Part shown: positions 61,001-64,000 of the stretch, one piece after another
Layout: the number at the start of each line of letters is the position of its first letter
Numbering within the stretch: the first letter of the stretch is position 1
From: Paralichthys olivaceus
Taxonomy: Eukaryota; Chordata; Actinopteri; Pleuronectiformes; Paralichthyidae
Length of the DNA: 64,000 bases
Direction: 5' to 3'
Assembly (NCBI RefSeq): GCF_024713975.1
Contig: NC_091106.1
Span: 12,813,001-12,877,000, forward strand
Translations under genes and position numbers: made by a program
The notes under the pieces: model-generated
What the model saw: only the letters and a program-made list of their open reading frames with translations
What the model was told of the DNA's origin: nothing
Database searches by the model: none

Positions 61001-63740
61001 GACCACAATCAGAGGTGGTCTGGGACAAACGTGTGAACAGAAATGGATCCTGGGACACATGTGAAGGACCCCTACTCAGCTGACATCCTCTGACCTACTA
61101 CAGTATTTTAACGCATCATATGTTAATATGTTCCAGGCAACAACCAACATATCATCACTAACCACCACGTAATGATTTCTATAGTTTTTTCAGTGAGATC
61201 TGATCATGTGGCCACATTCAGGACGCATTTTAAGTGTGAACACGCGAGCTTAGAGCTGTCAGCTTGTGATTGGATCTCTCAGGACGGATGTTAATACCAG
61301 GTCTGACACTCAATGGAAGATGATTCTGTTACCTTTAGTGTGTTGGTGGCTGCAGAAACCACCTGCGTGTGAGGCGACAGGAGACAGGACATGGCAGCAG
61401 AGAAAAGACGAGGGAGGTGACCGAAACTCAGAGAACTCTGCAAGCTGGACAAAGACAGTTGACACAATGGACTTAACTTGTTTGTCGAAAACACACACAA
61501 AAAAGCAAGATTACAAGACAGGGTTTTGCTGTAGTGAGTTGATTACCTTGCCAAGTGAATGTGTGCTTTCTCCATGACGGCGAGCCAGGCGAGCAGAGGC
61601 TGCAGGTCGTTCTCACTGGGCATATAGTCGTACAGAGCCTGGAGATGAGAATAAAACAAGTTCTCACACCACATTTTGTAAAGATGACTTCAGCACATTT
61701 CTTTTTTGGTTGTATTTCCTCACCGTGATGATCTGAGCGTTGAGTTCTGGCGAGAGGGTTGAGGTGTTGGGCTTCCCGCTGAACAGTTTATGGAAGGCCT
61801 GCATGGCACTCGCAGTCACCAGCTGCAGCCAGAAACACAGCGGGATAATTAAAAAATAACCTCGTCTGTGTGACTGTGTAGATGAACAAAGAGCATTTGG
61901 CTGCAAATATATGTTTTTCTGAGTTCTCACCACATGACCGAGTGTCATCACCCGCAGCAGAGTCTCACAACAGGACTTGACGGCTCCCTGAGGAAACGTC
62001 CCCATCAGCTCCTTCAGAAGACCCAGCATGTGAAGTGTGGTGGTGTCCTCTTTGCTGCCTGAGGGGTACGAGAAAAACAGACATTAAGTAAAAACCTGCC
62101 ATTTGATCACAGACAAAAAGAATGTGTCAGTAAATTGTGTCAATGCTCGTGGTGCTCTACCTCCTGCCTGCTCCATTTCTTTGATGCAGAACTTGGCTGT
62201 GGTCACTGCAGCAGGGTGATGGGCCGGGGCGTTGTCTGTGAACAGGAAATCACTTCCTCTGATGATGGAGCAGACACCTTGCTGTGCTGATTTACGAACC
62301 TGAAAGGAAAAGTGGGCAGAAAATGGAACGATTTCAGAATCTCATTCGATATTGAATTGAACATTCGTTACTTCTAAGGAGCTGGAGACTGACCTTGGGT
62401 TTGCTGTGCACTGTGAAGCTGAGCAGGCCGTGGTAAACCTGAAGAGTGGACGGATAAGTCCACACGGACGCATCCTGCTTCCGTAACAAAGTGGCCAAGC
62501 ATGACAGGATCTATAGACGCAAACAGAAAACTAGAATTACCTCCCTGTGGGTGTGTCCCTCCACCAACCAGTGCAGCTCCAGTCTCCATTCAGTTTTTCC
62601 AGACTCATGTTAGGTCACCATGACCTTTGACCTCTGCAATCTAATTAGTTTATCATTGAGATCAAGCTGGTCAGTATTTGGATTCCCATGAGCAGACTTA
62701 AGGTATCATGTTCAACAGAATGGGATGGACGGACAACCCAAAAACCCTCATCCACCAGCCACTGGTGCAGAAACAAATCCACTTACCCATCTGAGAGCCG
62801 ATGCAGTCTCAGACGTGGCCTGTTTAGTCATGACATCCATCAGAGCCTTGGTGGTGTCAGAGAATTTGGAAATGAGCACCGGAGCAGGAACCCTGAGGAA
62901 CACAATACACCAGTCACATATCTGATCAGCTGTGACATCACTGGCAGTTATTTATCTGGAGAAAAATAAAAAGGTATATAATCCAACCGTTTCATGACGA
63001 GGTTGAGGAGGTACGCCACGGCAGCCTGCGACTCTGCTGAATCCACAACCTCCAGGGTGGTCATCTAGAAAAAACACAAACATGCTTCGTCTTCAGATAG
63101 CACGCGTCCTCTTACTATCACCTTTCAACACAGGACATGTTGTTTGATATCTTAGTGAATATATAGAAAAAGGCAGCACTCACCAAAGCAGCAAAGTACT
63201 CTGTCTCAGTCTCTTTGCCTCCTTGACCACGGATCACCTCAGTCACAGCTGCCAATACTGCACAAATCTGTGAGGGATTGTATGTGCAATTCAAAATGTG
63301 TTCGTGGGGTTTATATCGTTGCATCAAGTTTAATTCTCTCTTTTCAGTGCTACCCACAAATTTGATGCAAAAAGGCAATTTGACACAAAACTAGAGTCTG
63401 CAAACATTACACACATCCCACAATTTACATTATATATAATAAATGTATTTATGAGATATGTATCAATAGGGTGCTGTACAGACATGATGTACCCTTGCTG
63501 TAATTCTTACCTCTTTGTGAGCCGCCGAGTTGGACTCCCAGAAGCGCTGCACCTTTCTAAAGGTCAGGTTGGAGCAGTCCGACAGGCCGCTGAGGAAGGT
63601 GCCCGAGGTCCTTTCTGAAAACGCCTCATCCTGCTCCTCTTCCATGAAGGCATCCTTGCGGCGGCCTGCATTGAGCTCCAGGGAACCCGTCTGCAGGTCA
63701 TTGTGAAGCTTGAGGGCATCGACTGTTAGATCACTCTTTT
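54980..63740 (-). CDS. rrp12: RRP12-like nucleolar protein (ribosome biogenesis), 33 exons visible, 5' exon outside window
   Basis: A HEAT-repeat protein for pre-ribosome maturation and export. Exons in transcript order: 63511-63740, 63184-63267, 62988-63064, 62787-62892, 62394-62510, 62161-62299, 61931-62058, 61724-61822, 61547-61638, 61333-61444, 60666-60766, 60468-60582, 60235-60377, 60032-60153, 59880-59944, 59638-59800, 58882-59036, 58670-58737, 58471-58564, 58223-58381, 58031-58111, 57785-57890, 57592-57699, 57339-57496, 57161-57252, 56699-56854, 56445-56608, 56226-56336, 56099-56145, 55901-55979, 55343-55410, 55169-55251, 54980-55082. They give 1,240 residues ending in a Lys/Arg-rich tail; every junction keeps frame. 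Landmarks are [81 protein letters not shown] and [20 protein letters not shown]. The full protein is about 1,300 residues in vertebrates, so only the roughly 50-residue first exon is missing. The acidic segments near 56.1-56.7 kb are typical. No disruption is seen. Confidence 0.95.
55296..55330. repeat. (GT)n microsatellite in an rrp12 intron
   Basis: Short GT array with one ctgtgtg break, just downstream (on the minus strand) of the exon at 55343-55410. Confidence 0.85.
56023..56048. repeat. (AT)n(AC)n compound simple repeat
   Basis: tatatata run followed by acacacac, in the rrp12 intron between 55979 and 56099. Confidence 0.85.
57959..58022. repeat. (GT)n microsatellite, about 32 units, in an rrp12 intron
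   Basis: Pure GT array nine bases from the exon at 58031-58111. On the transcript strand it is a CA run just after the donor GTACAACC. Confidence 0.95.
60888..61307. mobile_element. MITE with gttcagacmtggtwttaaca inverted ends, in an rrp12 intron
   Basis: The left end reads gttcagacatggttttaaca. The right end, reverse complemented, reads gtcagacctggtattaacat. The mirrored similarity continues with gatcacaagtgatcag versus aatcacaagctgacag. The body is about 420 bp and noncoding, between the exons at 60666-60766 and 61333-61444. It ends about 25 bp from the splice donor of the upstream exon. Confidence 0.7.
62530..62765. repeat. Degenerate teleost interspersed repeat in an rrp12 intron
   Basis: The sequence contains ggtcaccatgacctttgacc, atctaattagtttatcattg and gggatggacggacaaccc in that order. 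These are phrases of a very common fish repeat that usually ends gggacggacggacaacccg. The copy is diverged. Confidence 0.6.
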
Positions 63741-64000
63741 CTGTGGAAGAAAGAGACGATGACAACTTGGTTTTCATCAATGTTGAGGTCTTTTTAAATT
63801 TATCTTTTAGGGTGAAGTTCAAAGATCTCATTGTATTCTAATCTGGCCTAGATTCAATTTAAAGATAAACAGAGACAGACATGGGACTAGCAACTACTGC
63901 TGCTGCTGCTCACTCATCCATGGACACAGTCGATCTTTGAGGTTATGGCTTTGTTTTACTAAATCAGATTTTATAATAAAAAGAAACAAAAACCTGACTG
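63741..64000 (-). other. rrp12 intron sequence at the right edge
   Basis: The exon ending at 63740 starts with an acceptor (cttccacag) in phase with a missing upstream exon. The remaining 260 bases show no start codon with the basic N-terminal protein expected, so the first coding exon lies beyond the window. Confidence 0.6.

Overview
This window is vertebrate nuclear DNA, almost certainly from a ray-finned (teleost) fish. It has GT-AG split genes, long CA/TG microsatellites, and several interspersed repeats of kinds I associate with teleosts. The spliced proteins are clear vertebrate orthologues. I see no prokaryotic genes, CRISPR arrays, tRNAs or rRNAs.

Layout. 1-18.1 kb: no protein-coding gene, only repeats and possible conserved regulatory DNA. 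18.4-22.7 kb (+): a three-exon BMP3/GDF10-type TGF-beta ligand gene, best read as gdf10. 22.7-26.3 kb: noncoding. 26.3-29.1 kb (-): a PR-domain zinc-finger gene of the PRDM8/ZNF488 type. 29.3-30.9 kb: a divergent intergenic gap. 31.2-53.7 kb (+): an 18-coding-exon anthrax-toxin-receptor-1-like gene (vWA domain, one membrane span, proline-rich tail). 53.7-55.0 kb: a convergent gap. 55.0-63.7 kb (-): rrp12, a ribosome-biogenesis HEAT-repeat protein, with 33 coding exons visible and only the first coding exon missing beyond the right edge.

Interpretation. The order ligand - PR/zinc finger - anthrax receptor matches human 4q21 (BMP3, PRDM8, ANTXR2). However, the receptor here is ANTXR1-like, not ANTXR2-like, and rrp12 lies next door. 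This fits the sister block on human chromosome 10 (GDF10, ZNF488, ANTXRL, with RRP12 elsewhere on 10q), so the first three genes look like whole-genome-duplication sisters of the 4q21 set. The four genes do not form a pathway. The ligand is secreted, the PR/zinc-finger protein is nuclear, the receptor links collagen-type matrix to actin, and Rrp12 works in the nucleolus.

Exon coordinates were derived by hand from splice signals, reading-frame continuity and family similarity. The frames close exactly in all four genes. No novel biological system was found; the points of interest concern paralogy, gene structure and repeats.
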